The notes beneath the pieces were generated by a model that was given only the letters and a program-made list of their open reading frames with translations, was not told the origin of the DNA and did not search any database. Shown here one piece after another: positions 8,744 through 17,662 of a DNA stretch of 64,000 nucleotides. Origin of the DNA: an uncultured Bacilli bacterium (GTDB taxonomy: Bacteria; Bacillota_I; Bacilli_A; RF39; UBA660). Made by a program: the position numbers and the translations under genes. The stretch lies in the NCBI GenBank assembly GCA_934085595.1, contig CAKOHK010000005.1:45522-109521 (forward strand). The letters run 5' to 3'. Each line of letters starts with the position of its first letter. Positions within the stretch are counted from its first letter, which is position 1.

Positions 8744-9532
8744 CTATAAAATATATATAATGATTAATAAAGCAAGACCAGCAATTAATACACTATCTAC
8801 TCTATCAAGCACACCACCATGTCCAGGCATAATATGTCCATAATCTTTAACACCAAAACATCTCTTAATTAATGAAAATATTAAATCACCACATACTGCA
8901 AATAATGAAATAACAAAGCTAATTAATATAACTGATAATAAACACATCTGACTATTAAATGTAGTAAAATAAGCACTTGATATAAATGTAGCAAAAACTA
9001 CTCCTCCAATAAATCCTTCTATAGTTTTATTAGGTGAAATACTAGGACATAACTTATACTTACCTATTTGAGTCCCAAAGAAATGGGCAAATGTATCACA
9101 CATAATAGTATTTATTATTAAATACATAAAATAATTAACACTTATATTTCTAATAAATACAAGCCCACCAAACCCTATACCAAGTAAATATATACTTCCA
9201 AGTAACATAAGTCCACTTACTATATTATATTTATCACTTTTATAAAATAAAGCAGGAACTAATGTAACAATAACAGGTAATATAAACCATACAAATGGTA
9301 TATCAAATGTATTATTAGCAGATATTCTATCTATTAATAATATATAAACTATCATAGATAACAATCTAACTACCATAGGTATCTTTTTATCTTTAGATAT
9401 TACATTTATCATTTCATATAACCCAAGTAACCCTATTATATATACTCCTATTTTAAACCATACACCACCTGCTATAATAAGTGGTAAAACAATAATAAGT
9501 GCTATTATCGCACTAATAACTCTTTTCTTCAT
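8744..9532 (-). CDS. cdsA: Phosphatidate cytidylyltransferase CdsA
   Basis: 262 residues with about seven TM helices and the C-terminal CDP-diglyceride synthase signature (GVKDYGHIMPGHGGVLDRVD, about residues 227-246) holding the metal-binding aspartates. It makes CDP-diacylglycerol from phosphatidate and CTP for membrane phospholipid synthesis. It lies between ftsW (40 bp) and rseP (9 bp) and is probably in one transcript with them. Confidence 0.95.
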   Translation of the reverse strand: MKKRVISAIIALIIVLPLIIAGGVWFKIGVYIIGLLGLYEMINVISKDKKIPMVVRLLSMIVYILLIDRISANNTFDIPFVWFILPVIVTLVPALFYKSDKYNIVSGLMLLGSIYLLGIGFGGLVFIRNISVNYFMYLIINTIMCDTFAHFFGTQIGKYKLCPSISPNKTIEGFIGGVVFATFISSAYFTTFNSQMCLLSVILISFVISLFAVCGDLIFSLIKRCFGVKDYGHIMPGHGGVLDRVDSVLIAGLALLIIIYIL

Positions 9533-9572
9533 ATTAACTACTCTCCTAACTAATTATATCATATCTTTTATA

Positions 9573-10772
9573 TTAACCAACTATTTTTTTAATTTCTTTT
9601 TTTCTTTTTAAAGCATTATTTTCAGCACATATTCTTTGTACTATCGTAAATGATATAAACATAGCAAGTAAACTTGATCCTCCATAACTTAATAGTGGTA
9701 ATGGTATACCTGTTAATGGTATTAATCCTAAAACTCCTCCTAAGTTAATAAATATATGTACTAGAAAATATATTCCTATTCCAAAACATATTAATGAGTT
9801 TCTTAAATTATAACATTTAGTAGATACTAAAAATATATTATAAGCAATTCCCATATATCCTATTATTATTAATGATGATACTATTACTCCAAGTTCTTCT
9901 ACTATAATTGGAAATATAAAGTCTGTATGACTTGCTGGTAAGTATAAATATTTTTGTGTTGAATTACCTATTCCTTTTCCAAATAATCCTCCATTATCTA
10001 TAGCTATATATCCATTACATACTTGGTATCCACTTTCTTTTTCATATCTACTACATGGATTTACATAATTAAGTCTATTTAATATATAATTATCTCCCTC
10101 ATAATCTCCTATAAATAAATAAGCAAACTTAAGCCCTAAGAAAACACATATCATTCCAAATACACATAGTATTTTAGTTATCTTAAAATATTTATCATTT
10201 GTTGGTACAAATAAAAACATAAACGCAACTATTAACATCATCGTAATCGCAGAACCTTTATCTCCACTTAAAGCTATAAAACTAATAGGTATTAAGCAAG
10301 GTAAAATTGGTAATACAAAATCAAACTTATAATGTTTTTCTTTCTTACTAAAATCATAGTATGCTCCAGCTAAATAAAGTATCAATAATACTTTTATAAA
10401 CTCTGCTGGCTGTAAAGACATAAATCCAAGATTTAAAGTAACTTCATGATTTCCACTCTTAAATACAAACCCTTGAAATAATACAAAAAGTAAATAACAT
10501 GATAATATTAATAGTCCCCACTTACCTATAAAATAATATGATCTTGATTTAAAAAAATTAAGTATAACAAACGATGCAAATAACGCTATTATAAAACTAA
10601 TAATCTGTCTTATAAAATAATAATATGGTGTTCCTAAAGTTAATTTAGATGTTATACTTGATGCTGATAATATTAAAAATATACCTAAAATAGCGTACAC
10701 TAAAGTTAAAATAAGAAGTCCCTTATTCATATCTTTAAACATCAAATATAATTTTTTAAACATCCTCTTCAT
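9573..10772 (-). CDS. ftsW: FtsW/RodA SEDS peptidoglycan glycosyltransferase
   Basis: 399 residues with about ten TM helices. SEDS hallmarks are FMSLQPAEFIKVLLILYLA, the large extracellular loop ending PASHTDFIFPIIVEELG, and PLTGIPLPLLSYGGSS near the end. The SHTDFIF form and the GIPLPLLSYGG motif favour FtsW over RodA. It polymerises lipid II at the septum together with a class B PBP such as the one at 14201-16105. The start at 10772 has only a weak Shine-Dalgarno, and the leader from the promoter at 10787-10815 is very short. Confidence 0.88.
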   Translation of the reverse strand: MKRMFKKLYLMFKDMNKGLLILTLVYAILGIFLILSASSITSKLTLGTPYYYFIRQIISFIIALFASFVILNFFKSRSYYFIGKWGLLILSCYLLFVLFQGFVFKSGNHEVTLNLGFMSLQPAEFIKVLLILYLAGAYYDFSKKEKHYKFDFVLPILPCLIPISFIALSGDKGSAITMMLIVAFMFLFVPTNDKYFKITKILCVFGMICVFLGLKFAYLFIGDYEGDNYILNRLNYVNPCSRYEKESGYQVCNGYIAIDNGGLFGKGIGNSTQKYLYLPASHTDFIFPIIVEELGVIVSSLIIIGYMGIAYNIFLVSTKCYNLRNSLICFGIGIYFLVHIFINLGGVLGLIPLTGIPLPLLSYGGSSLLAMFISFTIVQRICAENNALKRKKEIKKIVG

Positions 10773-10786
10773 ATCTTATCATTATA

Positions 10787-10815
10787 ATTATACATAAATT
10801 TATCTAATATATCAA
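10787..10815 (-). promoter_or_regulatory. Promoter of the ftsW-cdsA-rseP group
   Basis: TTGATA (10815-10810), 17-bp spacer, TATAAT (10792-10787). The -10 box ends 14 nt from the ftsW ATG, so the predicted leader is about 7 nt. Confidence 0.6.
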
Positions 10816-10893
10816 TAATCTATAATGTTAGTTGTGTCAATAATTATACTTCTTCCATAAAATATTATAGATAAAAAGGGAGGTATTAATATT

Positions 10894-11079
10894 ATGTATT
10901 ATTATGGTTATAATACTGGATATCCTGCTACTTATAGTTATGGATATAATGGTGGATATAATAACTTTGGTTATGGCGCAGCTATAATTCTTGTACTATT
11001 TATATTATTAGTTATAATTTTTGGAGCTGGTTTCTTTAATCAAGGATGGAATCAAAACAATAATTGTGGTTGTAATTAA
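10894..11079 (+). CDS. YjcZ-like Gly/Tyr-rich small membrane protein
   Basis: 61 residues: a Tyr/Gly-rich N-terminus (about 28 residues), one hydrophobic helix (AAIILVLFILLVIIFGAGFF) and an Asn/Cys tail ending CGCN. This layout matches the YjcZ group of small proteins in sporulating and non-sporulating Firmicutes. Some are spore-associated; the role is unknown. A strong AGGGAGGT lies 10 bases before the ATG and a hairpin terminator follows at once, so it is a single-gene unit. Confidence 0.75.
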   Translation: MYYYGYNTGYPATYSYGYNGGYNNFGYGAAIILVLFILLVIIFGAGFFNQGWNQNNNCGCN

Positions 11080-11101
11080 GTCTAGTAACTCTAGACTTTT
11101 T
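11078..11101 (+). terminator. Rho-independent terminator
   Basis: AAGTCTAG (11078-11085) pairs with CTAGACTT (11091-11098) around a 5-base loop, followed by T residues. Confidence 0.85.
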
Positions 11102-11146
11102 ACATCTCTTTATGATAAAATAAATTAATCAAAAAGGAGATGTATC

Positions 11147-12085
11147 ATGAACAAACAACAAATAATAGTTTTTAGAGTAAGTGATAATATCAAAGCTAAA
11201 ATGATTGAATACTATGATTTATTAAGAAGAGAAAAAACTCCACCTTATGCTATATTTCAAGCTGAAGAAGGTGGTACTATAATTACTCTTTATGAAAGTG
11301 GTAAAGCTGTATTTCAAGGAATATCTGCTGATATAGATGCTAATATGTGGAAAGATCAAGAGCAGTTTTTAAATAATAGAAATGTAGATATAGAACTTAA
11401 AAATATAGAAAGTAAAAAGAATGATAAAACTTATTATTACTATAGTGCTATTGGTAGTGATGAAGTTGGTACTGGTGACTATTTTGGTCCTATAATCGTA
11501 ACTGCAACTTATGTTGATAAAAAAGATATAAAGTTTTTAGAAGAACTTAAAATAACCGATTCTAAAAAAATGAATGATGAAAAGATATTAAGATGTGCTC
11601 CTATCATAATGAAAAAAATACCATATGCTACATTTACTTTAACAAATAAAAAGTTTAATGAACTTACAAAAAAAGGCTTCAACATGAATAAAATAAAAAC
11701 AATACTTCACAATAAAGTATTATATGAACTTTCAAATAAAGGATATAACTATGAAAAAATAATTATAGATGAATTTGCAAGTCCAAGAAATTATTTTACT
11801 TATTTAAAACAAGAAAAAATAGAAGAAAAAGTTACTAAAATAGTATTTCTAACTAAAGGTGAAACTAAACATTTAAGTGTAGCCGCTGCTTCTGTTATAA
11901 GTAGATATAATTTCTTAAAAGAAATGGATAAATTAAGTGAAAAATATGGTATCACTATTCCAAGGGGTTCAACTATTGATGCTGATATTGCTGCTAAAGA
12001 AATAGTTAAAAAATATGGCAAAGATGAATTATATAAAATAGCTAAAGTATCATTTGCAAACACACAAAAAGTTCTAAAAAATTAG
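11147..12085 (+). CDS. rnhC: Ribonuclease HIII
   Basis: 312 residues. The N-terminal domain (about 1-85) is the TBP-like substrate-binding extension typical of RNase HIII. The catalytic RNase H fold starts with GSDEVGTGDYFGPIIV (about 104-119, Asp and Glu ligands), continues with ITDSKKM and KIIIDEF, and ends with ASVISRYNFL and a final acidic region. It removes RNA from RNA-DNA hybrids. AAGGAGATG precedes the ATG. It stands alone between two terminators. Confidence 0.95.
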   Translation: MNKQQIIVFRVSDNIKAKMIEYYDLLRREKTPPYAIFQAEEGGTIITLYESGKAVFQGISADIDANMWKDQEQFLNNRNVDIELKNIESKKNDKTYYYYSAIGSDEVGTGDYFGPIIVTATYVDKKDIKFLEELKITDSKKMNDEKILRCAPIIMKKIPYATFTLTNKKFNELTKKGFNMNKIKTILHNKVLYELSNKGYNYEKIIIDEFASPRNYFTYLKQEKIEEKVTKIVFLTKGETKHLSVAAASVISRYNFLKEMDKLSEKYGITIPRGSTIDADIAAKEIVKKYGKDELYKIAKVSFANTQKVLKN

Positions 12086-12093
12086 AACTTTTT
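12066..12093. terminator. Bidirectional terminator after rnhC
   Basis: AAAAAGTTCTA (12066-12076) pairs perfectly with TAGAACTTTTT (12083-12093) around a 6-base loop. It overlaps the rnhC stop and also serves the converging gene at 12100. Confidence 0.85.
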
Positions 12094-12099
12094 AATTTA

Positions 12100-12729
12100 C
12101 TATAATTTAGGTGCTTCTTCTTGTACTTCTTCTCTTTTTTGAACATCACTTTTAATAAGTCCATTAAAGAAGTCATCCATATTTATTTTAGCTCCACTAG
12201 CAAGTTGCTCTGGTGTAAAACCACGAGGATTTATTAAATCATAATCAAGCATATCACACCACTCACCTACAGTTTTTAAATCTTCAAGTCCGTCAAGCAC
12301 TGGCTTTTCTTGAGGTTTATCTTCTGTATCAAGTACTGGTTTACTCTTAAGTTCCACTTTTTCTTCATCAAGAATAGGTTTACTTCTAAGTTCAGTCCTA
12401 TTTTTAACAGGTATTTCCTTTCCATTATTATTGCTAGGTCCTAGATATTTATCAAACAAACTACCATATCTACTAACAATTCTAGCGGCATCTGTTTCAT
12501 TATACCCATTACTCTTATACTCTTCATATGATTTCTTAAGACTTAAAAAAGTATTCTTAACTACTTCTTGCTTATCACAAATAGCCTTCTTTTCTTCATC
12601 ACTAAGTTCATCTTTTCTACTAATATAATCTAAATATGCATTATTATTTTCATTTCCTAAAGCTTTTAAAGTTTCATACATTCTAGTAAGTAATTCCATA
12701 TTTGGTTTATTTTCTTTTATCTTTCCCAT
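12100..12729 (-). CDS. Hypothetical cytoplasmic protein with KPVLD repeats
   Basis: 209 residues, highly charged, with no signal peptide or TM segment. The first 95 residues look alpha-helical. Residues about 115-150 contain three spaced copies of a K-P-(I/V)-L-D motif (RSKPILDEE, KSKPVLDTE, QEKPVLDGL), probably a flexible linker or binding motif. The C-terminal 60 residues are a short folded or helical tail. I do not recognise a family. RBS AGGAGAG, single-gene unit, divergent from the GspE-like gene. Confidence 0.6.
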   Translation of the reverse strand: MGKIKENKPNMELLTRMYETLKALGNENNNAYLDYISRKDELSDEEKKAICDKQEVVKNTFLSLKKSYEEYKSNGYNETDAARIVSRYGSLFDKYLGPSNNNGKEIPVKNRTELRSKPILDEEKVELKSKPVLDTEDKPQEKPVLDGLEDLKTVGEWCDMLDYDLINPRGFTPEQLASGAKINMDDFFNGLIKSDVQKREEVQEEAPKL

Positions 12730-12813
12730 AATACTCTCCTATTTCACAATAAAATTATAACATCTTAAAATACATAAAACAAGTATATTTTTTATCATAT
12801 TTTATATTTAATA

Positions 12814-12842
12814 TTGAAAGAGTTATATTTTTAGGTTATAAT
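12814..12842 (+). promoter_or_regulatory. Promoter of the GspE-like gene
   Basis: TTGAAA (12814-12819), 17-bp spacer, TATAAT (12837-12842), followed by AGGAAGGGAAT before the ATG at 12866. Confidence 0.75.
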
Positions 12843-12865
12843 AATTTATAGAATAGGAAGGGAAT

Positions 12866-14152
12866 ATGAAGGAATTTGACTTTGAAAATAGACCAATAGT
12901 CGAAATTGCTAATGAAATTATATTAGATGCTGTAAGTAAAAATGCATCTGATATTCACTTTGATCCATATAAAGAAAAAGTAATCGTTAGAATTCGTATT
13001 GATGGTATGTTAAGTGATTATGCTATTATACCTGGTTCTTATAAAAGAAACATGATTTCGCGTATAAAAATGATAGCTAATATGAATATTATGGAAACAA
13101 GACTTCCACAAGATGGTGCTATCAAAGGTAGATTTGGTAAAAAAGTATTAGACCTTCGTGTTTCTAGTTTACCTACTAATAATGGTGAAAAAGTAGTTAT
13201 TCGTATTCTAGATTATTCTCAAAGTTCTAAAGGACTTGAAAATCTAGGATTTAGTAAAAGTAATTTAGAAAAAATAGAAAAAATGACTAAAATGCCTAAT
13301 GGTATTATTCTTGTTACTGGTGCTACTGGTACTGGTAAAAGTACAACTGTCTACTCTATTTTGCAAAAAATGAATACTGAAGATGTAAATATTATAACTG
13401 TTGAAGACCCAATCGAAATGGATATACCTGGTGTTAATCAAGTACAAGTACAATCAGAAATAGGTCTTACATTCGCAAACGTACTAAGAAGTATTTTACG
13501 TCAAGACCCAAATATAATAATGATTGGTGAAATTCGTGATAATGAAACAGCTAAAATCGCAGTAAGAGCTTCAATAACTGGACACATAGTACTATCAACA
13601 ATACATACAAATAACTCATTAAATACAATAGAAAGACTAGTTGATATGGATGTAGAAAAATACCTATTAGGTTCAGCATTAAGTGGTATCATATCACAAA
13701 AACTAGCAAGAAAACTTTGCCCTCACTGTAGAATACTAAGAAAAACAAGTGATTACGAAAAAAATGTATTTAAAAAAGTATTAAATATTGATATAGATGA
13801 AATATATGATGCTAATAAAGATGGATGTCCAAAATGTATGAAAGGATACTTTGGAAGAATTGCCCTATCTGAAGTATTACTTATAAATGAAGAAATAAGA
13901 GACGCTATTATAAACGGATATACAAAAGATAAATTAAGAAAATTAGTTTATTCTGACAAACATGTAATTACTCTTTTAGAGGATGGACTTGAAAAATGTA
14001 GAAACGGATTAACATCATTCGCAGAAATATTAAAAACAGTTGACTTAGAAAATGATATCTCAGCATATGAAGCAGATGACCTAAAAAGTAGTTTCAAAGA
14101 TATAGAATATAAACAAAATAATAGTAATGAAATAGAATTTATAGAAATGTAA
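12866..14152 (+). CDS. GspE/PilB/ComGA-type secretion ATPase
   Basis: 428 residues, short like ComGA because the long N-terminal domain of GspE/PilB is missing. N-terminal domain with ASDIHFDPY and RIRIDGML; Walker A GATGTGKSTT (about 150-159); Asp box ITVEDPIE; Walker B NIIMIGEIRD; His box STIHTNNS. A zinc site is formed by CPHC and CPKC. Such ATPases drive type II secretion, type IV pilus or competence pseudopilus assembly. No pilin, GspF or prepilin peptidase gene lies next to it: the next gene is a class B PBP, 48 bp downstream. Its partners are therefore elsewhere, or the role has changed. Confidence 0.9.
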   Translation: MKEFDFENRPIVEIANEIILDAVSKNASDIHFDPYKEKVIVRIRIDGMLSDYAIIPGSYKRNMISRIKMIANMNIMETRLPQDGAIKGRFGKKVLDLRVSSLPTNNGEKVVIRILDYSQSSKGLENLGFSKSNLEKIEKMTKMPNGIILVTGATGTGKSTTVYSILQKMNTEDVNIITVEDPIEMDIPGVNQVQVQSEIGLTFANVLRSILRQDPNIIMIGEIRDNETAKIAVRASITGHIVLSTIHTNNSLNTIERLVDMDVEKYLLGSALSGIISQKLARKLCPHCRILRKTSDYEKNVFKKVLNIDIDEIYDANKDGCPKCMKGYFGRIALSEVLLINEEIRDAIINGYTKDKLRKLVYSDKHVITLLEDGLEKCRNGLTSFAEILKTVDLENDISAYEADDLKSSFKDIEYKQNNSNEIEFIEM

Positions 14153-14189
14153 ATTCTTTTTTAATATCATATTCTCCCCAACTTAAAAG

Positions 14190-14203
14190 TATAATTTATT
14201 ATG
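14190..14203 (+). promoter_or_regulatory. Leaderless-type start of the PBP2 gene
   Basis: TATAAT (14190-14195) lies 5 bp before the ATG at 14201 and there is no Shine-Dalgarno. If this -10 is used, transcription would start at or in the ATG. No convincing -35 is visible. Confidence 0.4.
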
Positions 14204-16105
14204 AATAATATATTTGGATTTAAACAAAACAAAAGAATTAAAATAATAATGCTTATATTTTTTATAATATTTTTATTTGTACTAATTAAAATATTTTATA
14301 TTCAAGTAATAGAATATAAGAAAATAAATACTTTAGCTAATGATTTATGGAGTAGAAATCTTCCAGTCGGAGCTGATAGAGGTAGAATACTTGATAGAAA
14401 TGGTAAAGTTATTGTTGATAATAAAACAGTTGCTTCCCTAGTTGTAGTTCCAAGTCAAATAAAAGATAAAAAAGATGCATCTAAAAAAATAAGTGAAATA
14501 TTAAATGTATCTTATGATGAAATATATAAACATTTATCTAAAAAAACAAGTATAGAAAGAGTTCATCCTGAAGGAAGAAATCTTGATAGTGATATTGCTG
14601 ATAAAATAAATAGTCTTAATATTGATGGTGTTTATTTATTAAAAGAAAGCAAAAGAAATTATATTTATAAAGATTTATTATCTCATGTTATTGGTTATAC
14701 TGGAATTGATAATCAAGGATTAAGTGGTCTTGAACTTAAATATGATACTACATTAACTGGTGTAAATGGTAGTATAAAGTATTATTCTGATGGTAAAGGA
14801 AACAGATTATCTTTATCTGAAAAATATGATACTCCTATAAATGGACAAGATATAAAATTAACAATAGATTTAGATATAGAACTTGCTCTTGAAAATGAAT
14901 TAAATCTAGCTATGACAAAATATAATGCAGAAGGAGCAATAGGTATAGTTATGGATCCAAATAATGGTGAAATACTAGCAATGAGTTCTAAGCCATCATT
15001 TGATCCCGCAAATTATAAAAATTATACAGAAGAAGTAATAAATAGAAACTTAGCTATATGGGCTAACTTTGAACCTGGTTCAACATTCAAAATAGTAACT
15101 TTAGCCACAGCTATAAACGAAAATAAAGTAAACTTATTTGAAGAACACTTTTATGATACAGGGGGTATTAAAGTAGAAAATGCTACCCTTCACTGCTGGA
15201 AAAGAAAAGGTCATGGTGATGAAACATTTCTAGAGGTAGTTGAAAACTCATGTAACCCAGGGTTCGTTGTACTAGGCCAAAGGCTCGGAAAAGAAACACT
15301 CTTTAAATATATTACTGCTTTAGGTTTTGGTAAAAAAACAGGAATAGATTTAAATGGTGAAGCAACAGGAATATTATTTAATCTTGATAAAGTTGGTCCA
15401 GTAGAACTAGCAACCACTTCATTCGGTCAAGGTGTAAGTGTAACTGCCCTTCAGCAAGTAGCAAGTGTAAGTGCTATCATAAATGGTGGAACTTATTATA
15501 AACCATATATAGTTAAAAAAATTGGTGACAAAGAAAACAAAGAAACTATAAAGAATGAAAATATTGTAACCAAAGAAACAACTAATCTAGTAAGGTATGC
15601 TCTTGAAAGTGTAGTAGCAAATGGTAGTGGTAGAAATGCTTATATTGAAGGCTATAGAATCGGTGGTAAAACTGGAACGGCACAAAAAGTAGGAACTAAT
15701 GGTGCATATATGGATGGAAACTATATTCTATCATTCATGGGATTTATGCCAGCAAACGATCCTAAATATGTAACATATATAGCACTTGACCACCCACAAG
15801 GAGTAACTCAATACGGAGGTGTAGTCGCTGCCCCAATCGCAAAAAATGTATTTAAACAAATAATATCAATATACGATTTAAAAGAAGATTATGAAGGCTT
15901 GCCAATGTCATATAGATGGGATGATATAAAATATATAACTATACCAGATATAACAGGAAAAGAATTAAAAGAAGCATCAAGAACTCTAAAAGCACTAGGA
16001 TTAAATGTAGAATATACAGGTAATGGAAAAGTAATAGATACATCTCCTAAAATAAACTCAAGAGTAAAAGAAGGAAGCATAGTAAAACTATTATTAAATG
16101 AATAA
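14201..16105 (+). CDS. Class B penicillin-binding protein (FtsI/SpoVD-like) with one PASTA domain
   Basis: 634 residues. One N-terminal TM helix (about 13-33), a dimerisation domain (about 55-215, with RGRILDRNGKVI) and a transpeptidase domain with SxxK in GSTFK (about 299), SxN in ENSCNPG and KTGTAQ (about 490-495). A single C-terminal PASTA domain (about 575-634) is present. It cross-links septal peptidoglycan with an FtsW-type polymerase. The single PASTA repeat and sequence style resemble SpoVD/PBP2B. It has no Shine-Dalgarno (see 14190). The gene follows the GspE-like gene by 48 bp and ends in a strong hairpin. Confidence 0.93.
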   Translation: MNNIFGFKQNKRIKIIMLIFFIIFLFVLIKIFYIQVIEYKKINTLANDLWSRNLPVGADRGRILDRNGKVIVDNKTVASLVVVPSQIKDKKDASKKISEILNVSYDEIYKHLSKKTSIERVHPEGRNLDSDIADKINSLNIDGVYLLKESKRNYIYKDLLSHVIGYTGIDNQGLSGLELKYDTTLTGVNGSIKYYSDGKGNRLSLSEKYDTPINGQDIKLTIDLDIELALENELNLAMTKYNAEGAIGIVMDPNNGEILAMSSKPSFDPANYKNYTEEVINRNLAIWANFEPGSTFKIVTLATAINENKVNLFEEHFYDTGGIKVENATLHCWKRKGHGDETFLEVVENSCNPGFVVLGQRLGKETLFKYITALGFGKKTGIDLNGEATGILFNLDKVGPVELATTSFGQGVSVTALQQVASVSAIINGGTYYKPYIVKKIGDKENKETIKNENIVTKETTNLVRYALESVVANGSGRNAYIEGYRIGGKTGTAQKVGTNGAYMDGNYILSFMGFMPANDPKYVTYIALDHPQGVTQYGGVVAAPIAKNVFKQIISIYDLKEDYEGLPMSYRWDDIKYITIPDITGKELKEASRTLKALGLNVEYTGNGKVIDTSPKINSRVKEGSIVKLLLNE

Positions 16106-16137
16106 GGATTAAATAAACAAATTATTTAATCCTTTAA
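16104..16137. terminator. Bidirectional terminator
   Basis: AAGGATTAAATA (16104-16115) pairs perfectly with TATTTAATCCTT (16123-16134) between the converging PBP2 and DUF4143 ATPase genes. Confidence 0.8.
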
Positions 16138-16139
16138 CT

Positions 16140-17489
16140 TTATAAAAACATTGCCATATATAATGGTAAATACACAATATCATCTTCTACTTTTAAATCT
16201 TTTGTATGAAGAACATATCTTGTTCCAACATTCTTTTTATATTTATTTTTAAATCTATCAATTGATGTATGTTTTTTATAATCCCCAGATTTTACTTCAA
16301 TAGGATTTATTTTCTTATCTTGTACTATCAAGAAATCAACTTCCATATTATTTTCTATAACATCATTATCATTCTTAGAATAATAAAATAATTCATATCC
16401 ATTTGCTTTTAATGTTTGAGCAACATAATTTTCCATAATCATTCCTTCATTAACATTTAATTTATCAAATAATATTGCTTTATATATTTCATTGTCTACA
16501 AAAGGTTTATTTATAAATGCTTGTGTTACTAATAGTCCAACATCAGATTGATAACATTTATAATTACTTTCATCTTTAGTAAGTGCAAGAGATACACTAG
16601 GATCTGTAACATTATTACATAGTACAATTATTTTAGCTTCATCTAACCACTCAAGCTCGTTTTCATAATTTTGATTTCTTGCACTTTTATCTATTGAAGA
16701 TAATTTATATTTTTTACTTCCATTAGATAATTGTCCTGGTATATTATCATACATTCTAACAATTTTTTTACTGTTATCTCCATATTTATTTATGTCTTCA
16801 TGATATAAAGATAGTATATCTCTTTTTCTATCATCTACTTTATCAAAGCTTTTTGTTTTAATATATTCAAGTACAGCCTGAGGCATCCCACCAACAAGTA
16901 CATAGGTCCTAAAATCTTTCATAATTCTTTTATGAGCTATATCTACTTTTGTTTTATTTTCATAACATTGTTTCAAAAAAGGAATAGTAGCATTATCTCC
17001 AAGAGCCCACAAAAATTCTTCAAAATCAAGCGGATACATATTAATCTTTTTCTCTTCTGAAGGTATTATTATATTCTGTACATTCTTTTTAATAGATATT
17101 AAAGAACCAGTTTCTAAATAATCATACCTTCCATCAGCAACTAAATATTTAATTAATGATCTAGCTTCAGGACAAAATTGAACTTCATCAAATATTATTA
17201 ATGATTTTCTTACAGGTAAAATTTTTCCATAAAAAGATTGAAGTTTTTGTAATATTAAATCAATATCACTTCTTTCATTTATAAATAAGTTTTTAATTTC
17301 AAGAGGTGCAATATTAAAATCTATTAGTATATACTCTTCATACTCATTTTTAGCAAACTCTAAAGCAATAGTACTTTTTCCAATACGTCTAGCACCTTCA
17401 ATCAATAATGCAGTTTTCCCATTACTTTTATTTTTCCAATCAAGCATCTCATTATATATTTTTCTTTTAAAATATATCTTATCATCCAT
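16140..17489 (-). CDS. AAA+ ATPase with DUF4143 domain
   Basis: 449 residues. The N-terminal AAA fold has Walker A GARRIGKST (about 32-40) and Walker B LIIFDEVQ. A winged-helix region follows. The C-terminal DUF4143 part has a PD-(D/E)xK-like core (EVDFLIVQ then INPIEVKSG, about 383-405). This is a large prokaryotic family of unknown function, often mobile and variable between strains. The gene is monocistronic with AAGAAGGTG before the ATG. Its promoter sits in an array of 32-bp repeats (17520-17605), which suggests tight regulation. Confidence 0.85.
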   Translation of the reverse strand: MDDKIYFKRKIYNEMLDWKNKSNGKTALLIEGARRIGKSTIALEFAKNEYEEYILIDFNIAPLEIKNLFINERSDIDLILQKLQSFYGKILPVRKSLIIFDEVQFCPEARSLIKYLVADGRYDYLETGSLISIKKNVQNIIIPSEEKKINMYPLDFEEFLWALGDNATIPFLKQCYENKTKVDIAHKRIMKDFRTYVLVGGMPQAVLEYIKTKSFDKVDDRKRDILSLYHEDINKYGDNSKKIVRMYDNIPGQLSNGSKKYKLSSIDKSARNQNYENELEWLDEAKIIVLCNNVTDPSVSLALTKDESNYKCYQSDVGLLVTQAFINKPFVDNEIYKAILFDKLNVNEGMIMENYVAQTLKANGYELFYYSKNDNDVIENNMEVDFLIVQDKKINPIEVKSGDYKKHTSIDRFKNKYKKNVGTRYVLHTKDLKVEDDIVYLPLYMAMFL

Positions 17490-17513
17490 AAAAACACCTT
17501 CTTTCTACAATAC

Positions 17514-17542
17514 ATTTTACGCTATAATTAACATTTTGACAA
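17514..17542 (-). promoter_or_regulatory. Promoter of the DUF4143 ATPase gene
   Basis: TTGTCA (17542-17537), 17-bp spacer, TAAAAT (17519-17514). The -35 box is formed by the third, partial copy of the repeat described at 17520-17605. Confidence 0.6.
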
Positions 17543-17605
17543 GATAAATCAACCAAATTTTAACGTTTTGACGACATAAAGCAGCCAAATTTTAACATTT
17601 TGACG
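17520..17605 (-). repeat. 32-bp direct repeats (2.6 copies) upstream of the DUF4143 gene
   Basis: Minus strand: copies start at 17605 and 17573 and a partial third at 17541, each beginning (C/T)GTCAAAA(T/C)GTTAA; the first two continue AATTTGG(C/T)TG(C/A)TTTAT. The exact 32-bp period, about three helical turns, looks like an operator array rather than chance. Confidence 0.8.
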
Positions 17606-17622
17606 AGACCAGTATCTCCATA

Positions 17623-17659
17623 ACATAAAAAAACTACCTCATCTGGTAGTTTTTATGTC
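17623..17659 (-). terminator. Terminator of the amino-acid ABC operon
   Basis: Minus strand arms ACATAAAAACTACC (17658-17645) and GGTAGTTTTTTTATGT (17638-17623) pair around AGATGA; the second arm contains the T run. Confidence 0.8.
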
Positions 17660-17662
17660 ATA

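Noticed and set aside
17520..17605. 32-bp repeats as a mini CRISPR
   Set aside because: Repeats are directly abutted with no spacers, and the last one forms part of a promoter.
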